Shown here piece by piece: positions 1-5,997 of a stretch of 20,655 bases of DNA; the stretch's first letter is position 1; every line of letters starts with the position of its first letter. A model generated the notes under the pieces. The model was not told where the DNA came from and did no database searches. It saw only the letters and a program-made list of their open reading frames with translations. The DNA lies in the IMG/VR virus record IMGVR_UViG_3300044808_000020, positions 1 to 20,655 of that record. One strand, given 5' to 3'. Position numbers and translations under genes: made by a program. Source of the DNA: a virus.

Positions 1-1563
1 GTAGCTGGTGAATATGAGGAGCTGCTCCCCTTCTGCGACGCCGAGTTCGTCCATCAGCACCATGGCCTCGTCGAACTTGGCCGACTGCTCGCACTCGAGG
101 TACTGGTCGACAGTGCCCTCCTCAGGGTTGCCGGGGAGCTTGACACCCTTCGGGTAGAGGGCGATCTGGCGCAGCCTCGTGAACTGAGCGATCATGATGG
201 GAGCGGCGATGGCGTCCTTCTTCTGGTCATCGAGCCACACGAAGAAGCGGTCCCGCATGTTCTCGTAGAGGGCACGCTGCTCGCCCGACAGTTCGACGTA
301 GCGGACCAGTTCGTCCATGTTCTCGGCAAACCGAGTGACGCCGCCGGTCTTGGGCGGGAGGTCCTTGAGCACCTCGTCCTTGCGGCGACGGATGATGAGG
401 TTCTTGACGGACTTCATCAGCTCGTCGGCGGCGTAGGGGCGGAAGGTGACCTCGCCTCCGTAGGTCGAGCAGTACTCGTTGATGAACCTCTGCTTGTCGT
501 CGAACTTGCCGGCGTACTTGCCTTTGAGGGTCAGCATGTGGAGCAGCGCCCAAAACTCCTGAGGCCTGTTCTGGATCGGAGTCCCGGTCATCGGGAACAC
601 GAGGCCGGCATTCTGGCACAGGTGCTCGATGAAGGAGAACAACTGCGTGTCCGAGTTCTTGAAGGCGTGGGCCTCGTCGAGCACGATGATGGGCCACTGG
701 CGGGGAACCGGAGGGGCGCCGTTGAGCCCGACGACCTGGCCACTCTTGTCGACGGCGAACTGCTCCCAGAGGACGGCCGGCGTGTTCCGCAGGGTCTCGT
801 AGTTGACGACGAGCGTCATCCCGTTCGACCAGGCGAGCTTGGCCATGGCGTCCCTCATGCCGGGGTTGCCCTGAATCTGACCTACAGGGCGCTCCGGGGA
901 CCAGTGCTCGATCTCGGCGGTGGACGTGTCCTTGATCGAGGCCGGGCAGAGCCACAGGACGCTCCGGTGCCAGGGCTTGCAGTCCTCGCAGAAGATGTCG
1001 TGGTCCTGCTCGAGGAGGTCGAGGGTGGCCGTGGCCTGTAGGGTCTTGCCGAGGCCCATCTGGTCGCAGTTGCCCCGGCCGCTCAGCCCGTCGTCCTTGG
1101 CGCCGCTCATGAAGCGAGTGCCGTCCCACTGGAAGCCTCGAATCTTGCGACCTTGAGCGTCGCCCTTGGCCCACACCCAGGAGGACTCGTCGAGGTACTT
1201 GCCCCACTTGGCGTCGGCCTCCATCTGGTCGGCCTGCTCACGCAGCAGGGCCAGAGCGTCCCGCAGTTCACGGCTCAACTGGTCACGCTCCCAGCGGGCG
1301 TCACGCAGTCCCCTCGAGATGTCGTCGGCCTGCTGGCGGAGGTTCCTGACGGTCAGGTTCTTCTCGGCCAAGATGCGCTCGAACTCGATCTGAGCGGCCT
1401 GGTAGTCCTGGGTGGCCTCGACTGCGGCCTGCTTCATCGGCTCGACCAGCTCCTGAAACGTTTTCATCTGGTTGTCGAGCGCCGTCATGCGCTCAGCGAG
1501 GTTCTTGATGGACGGGTGATCGAACCACTGCTCGTCACCACCGGAGAAGATTGCATCACTCAC
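1..1563 (-). CDS. SNF2-family DEAD/DEAH helicase (3' end outside window)
   Basis: Superfamily 2 ATP-dependent DNA translocase or helicase of the SNF2 type, expected to act in phage replication or recombination. The 521 visible codons read open to the window edge. The N-terminal ~120 residues are charged and heptad-like (probably coiled coil). Then come the Walker A motif DQMGLGKT (167-174), Walker B DEAH (296-299) and motif III MTGTPIQN (325-332). LLIFTSY at 515-521 looks like the start of the C-terminal RecA lobe, which is missing here. Cys192, Cys195 and His199 in an insert after Walker A (FCEDCKPWH) could bind metal; this is inference. The start is GTG at 1563, preceded by AGAAGGGACAAACACA, the same AAGGGAC-type ribosome site seen before other genes here. 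It has its own promoter at 1609-1637. The family call is sure; the exact role in the phage is not. Confidence 0.93.
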   Translation of the reverse strand, partial: MSDAIFSGGDEQWFDHPSIKNLAERMTALDNQMKTFQELVEPMKQAAVEATQDYQAAQIEFERILAEKNLTVRNLRQQADDISRGLRDARWERDQLSRELRDALALLREQADQMEADAKWGKYLDESSWVWAKGDAQGRKIRGFQWDGTRFMSGAKDDGLSGRGNCDQMGLGKTLQATATLDLLEQDHDIFCEDCKPWHRSVLWLCPASIKDTSTAEIEHWSPERPVGQIQGNPGMRDAMAKLAWSNGMTLVVNYETLRNTPAVLWEQFAVDKSGQVVGLNGAPPVPRQWPIIVLDEAHAFKNSDTQLFSFIEHLCQNAGLVFPMTGTPIQNRPQEFWALLHMLTLKGKYAGKFDDKQRFINEYCSTYGGEVTFRPYAADELMKSVKNLIIRRRKDEVLKDLPPKTGGVTRFAENMDELVRYVELSGEQRALYENMRDRFFVWLDDQKKDAIAAPIMIAQFTRLRQIALYPKGVKLPGNPEEGTVDQYLECEQSAKFDEAMVLMDELGVAEGEQLLIFTSY

Positions 1564-1608
1564 TGTGTTTGTCCCTTCTAGAGTAAGATCGCCCTGCGGC
1601 ATGAACTA

Positions 1609-1637
1609 ACCGTATCAGACCTGCGCCGACAATGCAA
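1609..1637 (-). promoter_or_regulatory. sigma70-like promoter of the helicase gene
   Basis: On the minus strand TTGCAT (1637-1632) and TACGGT (1614-1609) are separated by 17 nt, giving a predicted transcript start near 1601 and a leader of about 38 nt before the GTG. The -35 is fused to an 11-bp element, ATTACTCGTTG (1645-1635), that is also found at the promoter near 4100. CAGGTCTGA, overlapping the -10, resembles the TTAGACCTA boxes elsewhere. Predicted from sequence only. Confidence 0.55.
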
Positions 1638-1645
1638 CGAGTAAT

Positions 1646-2266
1646 CTAACCCAGGATGCTTCGAGCCCAGGTTTCAAACTCGGAGGCCGTGGCCTCAAGT
1701 TCCTCGAGCGAGACGTCGCCCATCATGTCGAGAAGGGCTGTACCATCCTCCCACAGTGCGGGGAGGTCCAGCAACAGCTGCTCGAGAATCTGGTTGTAGG
1801 TGTCGTGGGCGAGGTACACGTTCTGCATGAGCTTCTTGACCTCAAGCAGCGGGTCGAGCGTGCCCTGCCTGGCGACGTTGAGCACGTCCGACTGGTCCCG
1901 AGACTTGTAGTACGCTCGCCGGTAGAGGTAGGCGAGGGCTCCTGCGACAGCGTTCCCGGTGGCCCGACGAGTCTCGACGTACATCAGGAGGCGGCTCATC
2001 TGGATCGTCTCATGCGACGTCACCAGGAGAACCTCGCCGGTAGTGCCGGCGTTGGCGCTCGCCTGCCACATGCTCTTGCGGCCATCCTTGCGGGTGGCCT
2101 CCTTCGCTCGTCCTGAGTCCCTCAGCGCCCACACGTAGCGGCGAGCGGTCTGCGGGTGCCAGGTGAACTCGTGTGCGATCTGCTCGATCGTCTTGGGCGT
2201 CGAGATGAACTTGAGCAGCTCGGACAGGATTCCGGCCCGCTGAATCTCCTCCATCGAGGCGGTCAT
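1646..2266 (-). CDS. Winged-helix DNA-binding protein
   Basis: 206-aa protein, probably a transcription regulator or DNA-binding accessory protein. Residues ~8-70 look like a winged helix-turn-helix: an initial helix, then TIEQIAHEFTWHPQTARRYVWAL as the HTH, then a basic wing with KDGRKSMWQ. The remaining ~130 residues are mostly helical and acidic, with no recognised motif; they could form an oligomerisation domain. The ATG start at 2266 overlaps the stop of the preceding gene in an ATGA arrangement, so it is translationally coupled and is the last gene of the block driven from near 4100. It ends 82 nt before the helicase start, in front of a new promoter. The fold assignment is by eye; no specific target is implied. 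Confidence 0.8.
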   Translation of the reverse strand: MTASMEEIQRAGILSELLKFISTPKTIEQIAHEFTWHPQTARRYVWALRDSGRAKEATRKDGRKSMWQASANAGTTGEVLLVTSHETIQMSRLLMYVETRRATGNAVAGALAYLYRRAYYKSRDQSDVLNVARQGTLDPLLEVKKLMQNVYLAHDTYNQILEQLLLDLPALWEDGTALLDMMGDVSLEELEATASEFETWARSILG

Positions 2267-2487
2267 GATGCGTTCTCCTTGATCGTCACGGTGTACCAGA
2301 CAGAGCCGTCTGCGGTGTCGACTCGGACCTCGGTGTTCAACTCGTCGACTCGGATGACGACGACTGCGTTCACTCCGAGGACCCGTCGGATGCGCTCCCA
2401 GGAGGCGAGATGCCCGCTCCCCTTGAGGCGCTCATGCACGACGTCTGCGACGAGTGACTTCAAGTGCGGACGGCGACTTTGAGCCAT
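2263..2487 (-). CDS. Small hypothetical protein (74 aa)
   Basis: 74-aa protein beginning MAQSRRPHLKSLV, with a basic N-terminal helix and a C-terminal half of alternating hydrophobic residues (AVVVIRVDELN, VWYTVTI) that suggests a small alpha/beta fold. The function is not recognised. The ATG at 2487 overlaps the stop of the upstream gene by one base (TGATG), and its own stop overlaps the next start (ATGA), so it is firmly inside the operon. A longer reading of this frame upstream to 3054 is excluded because that segment lies opposite the well-supported 170-aa gene and is Arg/Gly-rich shadow sequence. Confidence 0.75.
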   Translation of the reverse strand: MAQSRRPHLKSLVADVVHERLKGSGHLASWERIRRVLGVNAVVVIRVDELNTEVRVDTADGSVWYTVTIKENAS

Positions 2488-2999
2488 CAGAACGGCTCCC
2501 CATCGGCGTCCAGCATCTCGAACATCTTGGCGTTCCGCTCGTCGAGGGTGATGACACCCGCCCGCCACTGAGCCTCGACCTTGCCGTACTTGCACTCCTG
2601 CACGTCGACCGACGCCCGCTCGTGGTCTGGCAGCCCGATCTCGTCCGAGTAGCGGAGGATGGGGTTGGAGCGCCCATCGTAGCCGACGACCATGACCTGA
2701 CGCTCCGGCTGGGAGCGCACCGGGACGTGGTTGCCGTTCGTGCCCTTGCACCACGAGCATACGACCAGCTCCTCGGGGTCGTAGTACTCGTCGGCCTCGG
2801 TGTGGCTGCCCACGAGCACGGCCTGCGACGTGTGCCTCGACATGCACCTGACCTCGAACTCCCGCTCGTCGAAGTCCGGGTCGACCTCCGCCAGGTAGTC
2901 GCTCAGGTTGCGCTGGAGCCTGAGCACGGTCTCGAGCCTGCCCAGGTGACGGGCCTCCCGAGCGTCTCGGATGATGCCTGCGATCTTCTCGTAGTCCAT
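2487..2999 (-). CDS. Hypothetical protein with CxxC-like pair (170 aa)
   Basis: 170-aa soluble protein, not recognised. The N-terminal ~55 residues are helical and charged. A middle segment holds Cys52 (RCMSRH), then CSWCKGTNGNH around residues 81-91, which could bind a metal through Cys/His. The C-terminal third is acidic. The ATG at 2999 follows AGGAGATCATC, a good ribosome site, 9 nt after the stop of the HExxH protein gene. It is part of the block transcribed from near 4100. Possible roles include a small nucleic-acid-binding or inhibitor protein, but nothing in the sequence decides this. Confidence 0.8.
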   Translation of the reverse strand: MDYEKIAGIIRDAREARHLGRLETVLRLQRNLSDYLAEVDPDFDEREFEVRCMSRHTSQAVLVGSHTEADEYYDPEELVVCSWCKGTNGNHVPVRSQPERQVMVVGYDGRSNPILRYSDEIGLPDHERASVDVQECKYGKVEAQWRAGVITLDERNAKMFEMLDADGEPF

Positions 3000-3008
3000 G
3001 ATGATCTC

Positions 3009-3524
3009 CTATACTCCGTGATTGGGAACGGTGAACCCTGCGGCACGAGCACAAGCGTCTGCTGCTCGCTCTTCGGTGATGTAGTCAGGTGACGTGCGAC
3101 CCTGAGCGTTGCGGATGGCGTGGCACACTTCGTGAGCGGCCGCCCCCTGTAGCTCAGTGTTGTTGCCCCACGAGCCGGAGTCGACGAGCACCTTCTTCTG
3201 AGCGTAGATCGTCAGCCCGCCGACCGGAGCGCCCTGGTAGCGCAGAGTCGTCACGCCACGCTCCTGCGGCCACTGGCGGCACTCGAGCGTCCATCCTACA
3301 GGGAGGACCAGCCCCGGAGTGAGGTCGGCCGGGCAGGGGCCTCTCTGGTGGTCGCCCATCGTCCTCCAGTCCCAGCACGCCTCGTCCTCCTGGCAGGTGT
3401 TCGTCGAGTGGAACACGTAGCCTGCGGCCGGCTTACTCGAAACAACGTGGCCAGCGGCCACACCCACTCCGGCGGCGACGCTGAGCGCCAGCACCCCGGA
3501 GGCGATCACGGCCCGGAAGCTCAT
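3009..3524 (-). CDS. Membrane-anchored or secreted HExxH metallopeptidase-like protein
   Basis: 171-aa protein with an N-terminal hydrophobic segment at residues ~5-25 (VIASGVLALSVAAGVGVAAG), probably a signal peptide or anchor, so the rest likely acts outside the membrane. The C-terminal part carries HEVCH (131-135), a zincin-type zinc-binding HExxH, followed by EERAAD (151-156). This gives a downstream acidic residue as third ligand in the manner of gluzincins. Cysteines at 43, 50, 64, 82, 134 and 158 fit extracytoplasmic disulfides. The ATG at 3524 overlaps the upstream stop (ATGA); a longer N-terminus would run through the neighbouring gene and lose the signal segment. It sits in an early-type block rather than with lysis or tail genes. 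The substrate is unknown; a catalytically dead or structural role is possible. Confidence 0.8.
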   Translation of the reverse strand: MSFRAVIASGVLALSVAAGVGVAAGHVVSSKPAAGYVFHSTNTCQEDEACWDWRTMGDHQRGPCPADLTPGLVLPVGWTLECRQWPQERGVTTLRYQGAPVGGLTIYAQKKVLVDSGSWGNNTELQGAAAHEVCHAIRNAQGRTSPDYITEERAADACARAAGFTVPNHGV

Positions 3525-4045
3525 GACCGGCTCCCGAACACCGCTCGCATCGAGGCCGGTTGGGGCTGGACTTCCTCCATCCACGCCTCTGCCTCCTGCC
3601 TGGTGGAGAACAGCTTCCCAGCCGGGAGGCGGCACCACTGAGCGATCCCGCCGATGGTCAGGTAGTGCTCGATGATCCACCCGTTGTTCTCCGCCTCCTT
3701 CACGGTCTCACGAACGCCCTCGATGAAGCCCTCGCAGAACGCCAGGGCCTCGCCCTCGTCGGAGTTGCCCATCAGGTCTCCAGCGATGATGCGAGCGACG
3801 ATCCCCACGAGCGCCTCGTCGTTCCAGCACAGGAGGTTGATGCCGTTCCAGTAGGTCTCCGGGCTCTCGCCCTCGTCCCACTCCCCATCGTGGACGTCAT
3901 CCACTCGCAGGACAGCGGCGGTGACCGTGAGCTTGGTGTAGACGGACACGAACGAGGCGTAGTAGCCGTGAGTGGGAATGTCGACTGCGATGAGCGGGAC
4001 TTCGTTGTTGTCGAGGATGCGAATGTTCAGATTCGAGATGGGCAT
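3521..4045 (-). CDS. Hypothetical protein, first gene of the five-gene early block
   Basis: 174-aa soluble acidic protein, not recognised. The last ~45 residues (WIIEHYLTIGGIAQWCRLPAG, then KLFSTRQEAEAWMEEV) resemble the small beta-strand plus helix units seen in many phage proteins that end in a 'ST-EAE-W' helix. The middle contains a helical stretch ending FCEGFIEGVRETVKEAEN. The ATG at 4045 is preceded by AAAAGGAGCAAGCC, a strong ribosome site; the open frame extends upstream to 4129 but would cross the predicted promoter at 4082-4111. It overlaps the zincin gene by 4 nt. It is predicted to be the most strongly translated gene of its block. Confidence 0.82.
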   Translation of the reverse strand: MPISNLNIRILDNNEVPLIAVDIPTHGYYASFVSVYTKLTVTAAVLRVDDVHDGEWDEGESPETYWNGINLLCWNDEALVGIVARIIAGDLMGNSDEGEALAFCEGFIEGVRETVKEAENNGWIIEHYLTIGGIAQWCRLPAGKLFSTRQEAEAWMEEVQPQPASMRAVFGSRS

Positions 4046-4081
4046 GGCTTGCTCCTTTTGGGTATGCGGTGGCCTGTCGTC

Positions 4082-4111
4082 ATTGTGACAGATTGCTCCG
4101 ATGGAAGTCAA
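4082..4111 (-). promoter_or_regulatory. sigma70-like promoter of the 4045-1646 gene block
   Basis: On the minus strand TTGACT (4111-4106), 18 nt, then CACAAT (4087-4082). The -35 is part of ATTACTCGTTGACT, which shares the 11-mer ATTACTCGTTG (4119-4109) with the helicase promoter. The predicted leader is about 30 nt with AAAAGGAG. A dense TAGGC/GCCTA array begins 37 bp upstream of the -35. Confidence 0.55.
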
Positions 4112-4147
4112 CGAGTAATGTAGGCGCAACTTCTCCCCTTTCCTCTG

Positions 4148-4327
4148 GCCTATTCTCAGCGTTACGTCTGCCTAGGACTCGCCTAGGTTCGCCTAATGTA
4201 ACAGGAGGGTAACAAGTTAGGCAAAGTGCTGGTAGAGCGTAGGCAAACGTAACAGGAGGTTAGGCGAACCTCTGCCTACGACACTAACGAGGGTGCCCCC
4301 ACTAAGAAGGGGCACCCGAGTGTAGGC
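4148..4327. repeat. TAGGC/GCCTA array with nested direct and inverted repeats
   Basis: Non-coding stretch of about 180 bp with nine GCCTA or TAGGC pentamers at 4148, 4170, 4181, 4191 (forward), 4218, 4240, 4261 (reverse), 4274 (forward) and 4323 (reverse). Those at 4170, 4181 and 4191 are spaced by 11 and 10 bp, about one helical turn. A perfect 12-bp inverted repeat, AGGTTCGCCTAA (4185-4196) and TTAGGCGAACCT (4260-4271), encloses two copies of the direct repeat GTAACAGGAGG (4198-4208 and 4249-4259). It lies upstream of the promoter at 4082-4111. It could be a regulator-binding array or part of a replication origin. Confidence 0.7.
4291..4317 (-). terminator. Strong hairpin, probable terminator of the 5458-4560 unit
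   Basis: GGGTGCCCC (4291-4299), a 9-nt loop, GGGGCACCC (4309-4317): a perfect 9-bp GC-rich stem. There is no T tract on either side, as is common in actinobacterial terminators, so the strand is assigned from context: it follows the minus-strand 54-aa gene and precedes the next minus-strand promoter. Confidence 0.6.
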
Positions 4328-4559
4328 AACAGCTTGAGATGGAGAATTCAGAATGGCGCCTGCGAGCGTCGGAGTGGCCGGGAACGCCTAGACATTGCTC
4401 CTCAGGATGCTCACAGCTCCCTGAGATCGACCGATTATGCAGCGCCATAATTACAGGCTCGCTCCGGCCCGGCGCCGGCGAGGTTCGCCGGGCGGCTGCT
4501 CGAGGCCCGTATGTTTTCGTGAGAGGGCAGTTTATCCTCCTGCCCAGGAGGCCGAGCGC
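4328..4559. other. Non-coding stretch with GC hairpins
   Basis: About 230 bp without a convincing gene; a 74-codon plus-strand frame at 4339-4563 lacks a ribosome site and protein-like composition. Three stem-loops are visible: CCGGCG-AGGTT-CGCCGG (4475-4491), CCTCCT-GCCC-AGGAGG (4536-4551), and an alternative GGGCAG...CTGCCC (4525-4545) that shares bases with the previous one. On the minus strand the 4536-4551 hairpin lies 8 nt after the 54-aa gene stop and could be a first terminator or a 3' stability element. Confidence 0.45.
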
Positions 4560-4724
4560 CTAGACAGAGGCGATCTCCTTCCACTTGGAGTCGACGAGGG
4601 CGATCATGGCGGCGACGTCGAGGATCGCCGGCCGGAGGTAGGTGACCTCCTGCTCGGAGGCCTTGAAGTCGAGGTCGAACCTGACCGGCGAGCCGGCGAC
4701 GACCGAGATGGTTGACATGCTCAT
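4560..4724 (-). CDS. Small hypothetical protein (54 aa)
   Basis: 54-aa protein starting MSMSTISVVAGS, with alternating hydrophobic residues in the first half (SPVRFDLDF) and a helical C-terminal half (ILDVAAMIALVDSKWKEIASV). Not recognised. The start is ATG at 4724, preceded by ACGAAGGGACAAGAAC, the same ribosome-site type used for the helicase and methyltransferase genes. An alternative ATG lies two codons later. A longer frame upstream to 4880 is rejected because it is Arg/Gly-rich shadow of the 216-aa gene. It is probably co-transcribed with the 216-aa gene 83 nt upstream; the spacer contains the stem-loop AGGAGC-CGCC-GCTCCT (4775-4790). Confidence 0.72.
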   Translation of the reverse strand: MSMSTISVVAGSPVRFDLDFKASEQEVTYLRPAILDVAAMIALVDSKWKEIASV

Positions 4725-4774
4725 GTTCTTGTCCCTTCGTGAGCGTGAGGACGATCCCCACAGGGCGAGACAGG

Positions 4775-4790
4775 AGGAGCCGCCGCTCCT
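4775..4790 (-). other. Intergenic stem-loop
   Basis: AGGAGC, four-base loop, GCTCCT between the 216-aa and 54-aa genes. It has no T tract. It may attenuate or stabilise the downstream message. Confidence 0.35.
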
Positions 4791-4807
4791 GCCGCACCCT
4801 GTAGCGA

Positions 4808-5458
4808 CTAGCCCTCGGAGGCCTCGACCCGGTGGCCGATGGTCCGAGTGATGCCGTTCACCGTGACCGTGGTCTCCCAAGGCTTCGTGAGCTCGGTCAC
4901 GCCGTTGGCCTCGAGCGCCGACTTGAGGGCCGGAACGCCAGCCCGCTTGAAAGCGTAGAACGCCAGACCCGAGAACGTGTCGTTGGCGTAGCTGGAGGTC
5001 GAGCCGTCCTCGGCCTTGACGTAGTGGGAGCCGCTGGAGGACTTGGCGACCCGAGGCGACGTCGACCCCGAGCCGGAGCCCTTCGGCGCCTTCGGGATCT
5101 CCAGGTCGGCCACCTTCAAGAGCGTGGCCATGGCCTTCGCCGTGTTGACGAGCTCGTCACGCTCGGTGCGGAGGGTCGACAGCTCGGCCCCGACATCGGC
5201 CTTCTGAGCCTTCAGGTAGGCGACCACGGCGTCCTCGATGGCCTGGCGGGCCTCGTCGGCGGCCGACTTGGCGGCCTCCAAGGCGTCGACGGCGAGCTGC
5301 TCGGCCTCGACGAGCGCCAGCCCGTCGTCGGTGTTGCGAATCGCCGTGCGGGCCTCCGCCTTGCGAGCGGTGACGTTGCCGGCGCTCGCCGTCATGCGAG
5401 CGTCGATGGCCTTGATCTGGTCGAGTGTGGCGGTCAGGATGGACTGGTCGAGCTTCAT
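4808..5458 (-). CDS. Coiled-coil protein with C-terminal globular domain (216 aa)
   Basis: 216-aa protein, not recognised by family. Residues 1-~118 are Ala/Glu/Lys-rich and continuously helical with heptad character (coiled coil). Residues ~125-148 form a Ser/Gly linker (SGSGSTSPRVAKSSSGS). Residues ~150-216 are a small globular domain ending in beta strands (TTVTVNGITRTIGHRVEASEG). The ATG at 5458 follows GAAGGGGCAAAAA. It has its own good promoter (5520-5548) and very strong GC3 codon bias, suggesting an abundant early protein. Candidate roles are a DNA-organising or scaffolding-like factor; this is inference only. Confidence 0.82.
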   Translation of the reverse strand: MKLDQSILTATLDQIKAIDARMTASAGNVTARKAEARTAIRNTDDGLALVEAEQLAVDALEAAKSAADEARQAIEDAVVAYLKAQKADVGAELSTLRTERDELVNTAKAMATLLKVADLEIPKAPKGSGSGSTSPRVAKSSSGSHYVKAEDGSTSSYANDTFSGLAFYAFKRAGVPALKSALEANGVTELTKPWETTVTVNGITRTIGHRVEASEG

Positions 5459-5519
5459 TTTTTGCCCCTTCGGGTTTCGGTGGCCGGGTGGCCGGTGGTT
5501 GGTTTTTCCCTACAACGTC

Positions 5520-5548
5520 ATTATGCGCTCATCGGCCGGACATTGCAA
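5520..5548 (-). promoter_or_regulatory. sigma70-like promoter of the 216/54-aa genes
   Basis: On the minus strand TTGCAA (5548-5543), 17 nt, CATAAT (5525-5520). The predicted transcript start is near 5513 and the leader about 55 nt. A TTAGACCTA box (5557-5549) abuts the -35, as an operator would. The TTAGGC inverted-repeat element at 5584-5641 lies 36 bp upstream. Confidence 0.6.
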
Positions 5549-5583
5549 TAGGTCTAACGATATTTCCCAGGATTCTTTTTCTC

Positions 5584-5641
5584 TTAGGCAGCCTTATGTC
5601 ACTCGGTAGGCGAGCCTAACGGAAAAGGTTGGGCTGCCTAA
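5584..5641. repeat. Nested TTAGGC inverted repeats
   Basis: Outer perfect 10-bp arms, TTAGGCAGCC (5584-5593) and GGCTGCCTAA (5632-5641), enclose an inner palindrome TAGGC-GA-GCCTA (5607-5618). The pentamer and the distance to the promoter are as in the array at 4148-4327, which suggests binding sites of the same protein. Confidence 0.65.
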
Positions 5642-5649
5642 TTCGGCGG

Positions 5650-5665
5650 GTGAGGCGGGCCTCAC
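5650..5665. repeat. Perfect palindrome GTGAGGC-GG-GCCTCAC
   Basis: Seven-base arms around GG, followed on the plus strand by TTTCT. No plus-strand gene precedes it, so an operator is more likely than a terminator; as RNA it would form a 6-bp stem with a CGGG loop. Confidence 0.45.
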
Positions 5666-5740
5666 TTTCTGCCGATGCGCCGGAGTGCATAGTTATTCAA
5701 GCGGGGACCGTGAGTTCATGTAGTCTCGACCCCTTTCAGA

Positions 5741-5930
5741 GCCTTTCATGTAATCCCAGATGTATAGTTATACAGAGACGTGCGTCGATGCATGAAGTAT
5801 GAGCAGGGAATATGAGGTAATATGGAATGACATGAGAGGCGTGGCCTGCTATGAAGTATACTCAGATGACATGGGGGATGGCGAGACTGCATGAAATGAT
5901 ATGAAATACTCCGGATGAGAAAGTCGATCG
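5741..5930. repeat. AT-rich block of ATGAARTA-like repeats
   Basis: Non-coding block; 180 bases from 5741 have 44% GC by direct count, against clearly GC-rich neighbours. ATGAAGTAT occurs at about 5792 and 5851; related units are ATGAGGTAAT, ATGAAATGAT and ATGAAATACTC, and upstream TCATGTAGTC and TCATGTAATC in the reverse sense. A perfect inverted repeat TGTATA-GT-TATACA lies at 5761-5774. The 83-codon minus frame over this block (5746-5997) has no ribosome site and is an artefact. Iteron-like origin or regulatory cluster are the main options. Confidence 0.5.
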
Positions 5931-5997
5931 GGTTTCTCGGCCCGCCCCCCACCGGGACGTTAAGGACGTACCGCCAGAATAACTCCAAATCACCCAT

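Noticed and set aside
227-1207. Long minus-strand frame of 326 codons
   Set aside because: Arg/Pro/Gly-rich shadow in the wrong frame of the SNF2 helicase, whose motifs are in the overlapping frame.
4365-4480. Possible class II tRNA (GGAGTGGCCGGG-like start)
   Set aside because: No acceptor stem pairing, anticodon arm or T-arm could be assembled on either strand.
4339-4563. 74-codon plus-strand frame in the gene-free stretch
   Set aside because: No ribosome site, isolated on the plus strand among minus-strand units, overlaps hairpins.
4832-5551. 239-codon plus-strand frame
   Set aside because: Antisense of the 216-aa coiled-coil gene, Gly/Arg/Leu-rich, starts without a ribosome site and crosses the promoter at 5520-5548.
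5650-5671. Plus-strand intrinsic terminator from GTGAGGCGGGCCTCAC followed by TTTCT
   Set aside because: No plus-strand transcript is known to arrive there; listed as a palindrome instead.
5746-5997. 83-codon minus frame in the AT-rich repeat block
   Set aside because: Composition follows the DNA repeats (many His/Ser/Ile from ATGA units); no ribosome site; better explained as non-coding repeat DNA.
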